A stretch of 64,000 bases of DNA, taken from contig CAWJBI010000043.1 in assembly GCA_963841065.1 (NCBI GenBank), positions 58,774 to 122,773 on the forward strand, given 5' to 3'. The translations under genes were made by a program, and so were the position numbers. Every line of letters begins with the position of its first letter. Positions within the stretch are counted from its first letter, which is position 1. This stretch comes from M0108 sp963841065. Lineage in GTDB: Bacteria; Pseudomonadota; Gammaproteobacteria; Chromatiales; Chromatiaceae. Under the pieces are notes generated by a model, which worked only from the letters and a program-made list of their open reading frames with translations, was not told the origin of the DNA and did no database searches. Shown here in pieces: positions 62,734 to 64,000 of the stretch.

Positions 62734-64000
62734 TCATACGGCGTTGCCTCCCGTTGGGAATTCGAGTTCGTGAACGCGGGTCTTCGCGGTCATCAGTTCG
62801 TGAAGGAGGGTGCGGAAGAGGTCTTGGAGTGTCGTCGCTTTCGCTGCGGCGATTTGCCAGGTCTTGTCTGTCGATGCTCGAGTCGCTGAGATGTTGCCGC
62901 AATCTCTTCTTGTTCTGTCGATCGGCAGGCAGCGGAACGCTGGCAGCGTTTCAGCGGCTGATGTTGAAATTCCTGCTGAGTCCGATTCGGAGCGATCAGC
63001 CCAGCTCCGTGCTGCTGCGGTATCCGGTACGAGTTCGAGAAACTCGGTGTGATACATTCGTGATTCGGCGTGAATCCCGATCAGGTATGTCCGTCGCATG
63101 GCGGAATCAAACTCTAGACGATCCCGGGATATCCGCCTGTTCGCGGCAATTGAATGAGAACGCCGCCTCGCTGAACCAACTTGCTGATTGCAAGCCCGTG
63201 CCTCGTTCGGCTCTCGCGTGTAGACATCGAATCGTAGCCGTCGCACTGGATACGTTGCACACGTTTGGAACGCAAGCGGATACTCACCTTCGTGAACGTA
63301 GTCGTTGCGTCGGCTGAACGACGTATTCCGACGCTCGAGCTTCGCAGACTTGCCCAACTCCACCACCTCCCAGCTTTCGGGGACGGGGCCGATTTCGGTT
63401 TGTTTTTGGGGTTCGTTGCGGAGGCCTTCGGTGAAGAGCTTGTGCATGAGGGCCTTTTTCAGCTCGGTGGTGGTCTGAATGATCCGCTCCTGCGCTTCGA
63501 TCGCCCGCTGCACCGTCGAAAGGATGTGCGCGATCTTCTTCTGCTCGGGGAGTGGGGGAAGCGGGAGTTCAATCGCTCTGATCTGCCCCGCCGAGATGTG
63601 CTTTACCGTCGTGAAGGGTGTGAAGTCCTCAATTTGCTTCAGAGGCCTACCAATAGAGTAGTAAAGGAAGTCAGCGATCATGGGCCCACCATTAGGCACC
63701 AAGCGGCAGACTCGTTGATTCAGCAGCCCCTTACCTGAACGCCACTTCCTCACGCGAAATTCACCGTCCATCCCAATCAGGAGGTCGTCGTCTGCTACTA
63801 CATACTTTTCGTCGAAGGAGCCAGAGTAGAACGTGTCGCTTCGACCAGAGTGAACATCGCGGATTCGGATGAGAGGAAGACCTAAGTTCTTGTCGTTGAA
63901 AAACTCCGACTTGAAAGCGTAGCCATTTTCGACCTCGCAAACCTCGCCGGTCTTGGCGATTTCCCAATCGGATGGGACTTCTGGTGTTGGCGCTGAGACA
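62734..64000 (-). pseudogene. hsdS: Type I restriction specificity subunit, partial and degraded
   Basis: DNA-recognition subunit; its 5' end lies beyond the window. From 64000 downward the first target-recognition domain is intact (WEIAKTGEVCEVENGYAFKS, LIRIRDVHSG), followed by the conserved spacer PLPPLPEQKKIAHILSTVQR and ALMHKLFTEGLRNEPQKQTE, then PVPESWEVVELGK starting the second half. After about 63340 the second recognition domain is scrambled across frames; pieces such as EQEEIAATSQRL occur out of frame before the normal ending LQDLFRTLLHELMTAKTRV returns. At least two frame changes are needed, so this copy is damaged or poorly sequenced. Confidence 0.8.

Overview
The window is high-GC, tightly packed gammaproteobacterial chromosome. 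The gene content (urtABCDE plus a urease operon, a periplasmic [NiFe] hydrogenase, a DUF1924/diheme cytochrome/cytochrome b cluster, and an ECF-type nickel/cobalt importer with NikR) fits a purple sulfur bacterium or close relative (Chromatiales). That placement is inference; no rRNA or other marker gene was seen, and no tRNA or CRISPR array was recognised.

Layout. 1-2640: a GGDEF-EAL protein (cut by the window edge) behind a short outer-membrane barrel remnant. 2850-6794: a Fur-box promoter and an Fe(III) ABC importer (fbpABC-like). 7023-18938: small membrane protein, WbpE-type aminotransferase, MltD, MscK-type channel, DUF5619-like protein, aminopeptidase N, GrxC, Hsp15 and a Cys-rich protein. 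19083-24915: accessory stretch with three pieces of interest: an IS3 relic, an IS481-like relic and two toxin-antitoxin modules (RelE/ParD-like and Phd/PIN), around a VWA lipoprotein, ECF sigma factor and anti-sigma candidate. 25000-36542: a co-directional run of 13 genes, urtABCDE-ureDABC-paiB-ureEFG, behind a candidate sigma-54 promoter. 36807-38963: gltA and ahpC, the latter behind a good OxyR-type site. 39126-42876: a HyaF/HupH-like gene and hydrogenase small and large subunits. 43500-44080: transposase debris. 44174-47759: a haem-protein operon ending in a two-component system. 48128-51318: cbiM(N)-nikR-cbiQ-cbiO. 51372-57479: small secreted protein, LbtU-like porin, coiled-coil protein, diheme cytochrome, Tat-exported beta-propeller and pentapeptide protein. 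57570-64000: type I restriction genes with hipBA inserted between hsdS and hsdR.

How it fits together. Nickel is the strongest theme: urease, UreE with a His-rich tail, a NiFe hydrogenase, NikR with a His-rich tail and a nickel-type importer all lie within about 26 kb, with an inverted repeat suitable for NikR in front of cbiM. Iron is a second theme: Fur-controlled importer, LbtU-like porin, and a response-regulator box (TTAAG-N6-TTAAG type) shared by the haem operon and the small secreted protein gene.

Most unusual points: (1) the hydrogenase small subunit ends in a 41-residue tail made of two copies of a unit carrying CSNCH (a haem-c type CxxCH) followed by poly-Asp, in place of a membrane anchor; (2) a 100-nt palindromic element present three times with compensatory changes in its hairpins; (3) a shared response-regulator promoter architecture; (4) four evenly spaced palindromes in front of hipBA inside a restriction locus. 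Several conserved genes (mltD, pepN, ureA, urtB, a pentapeptide gene, hipA, hsdS) carry single-base frameshifts, which may be assembly errors rather than biology.
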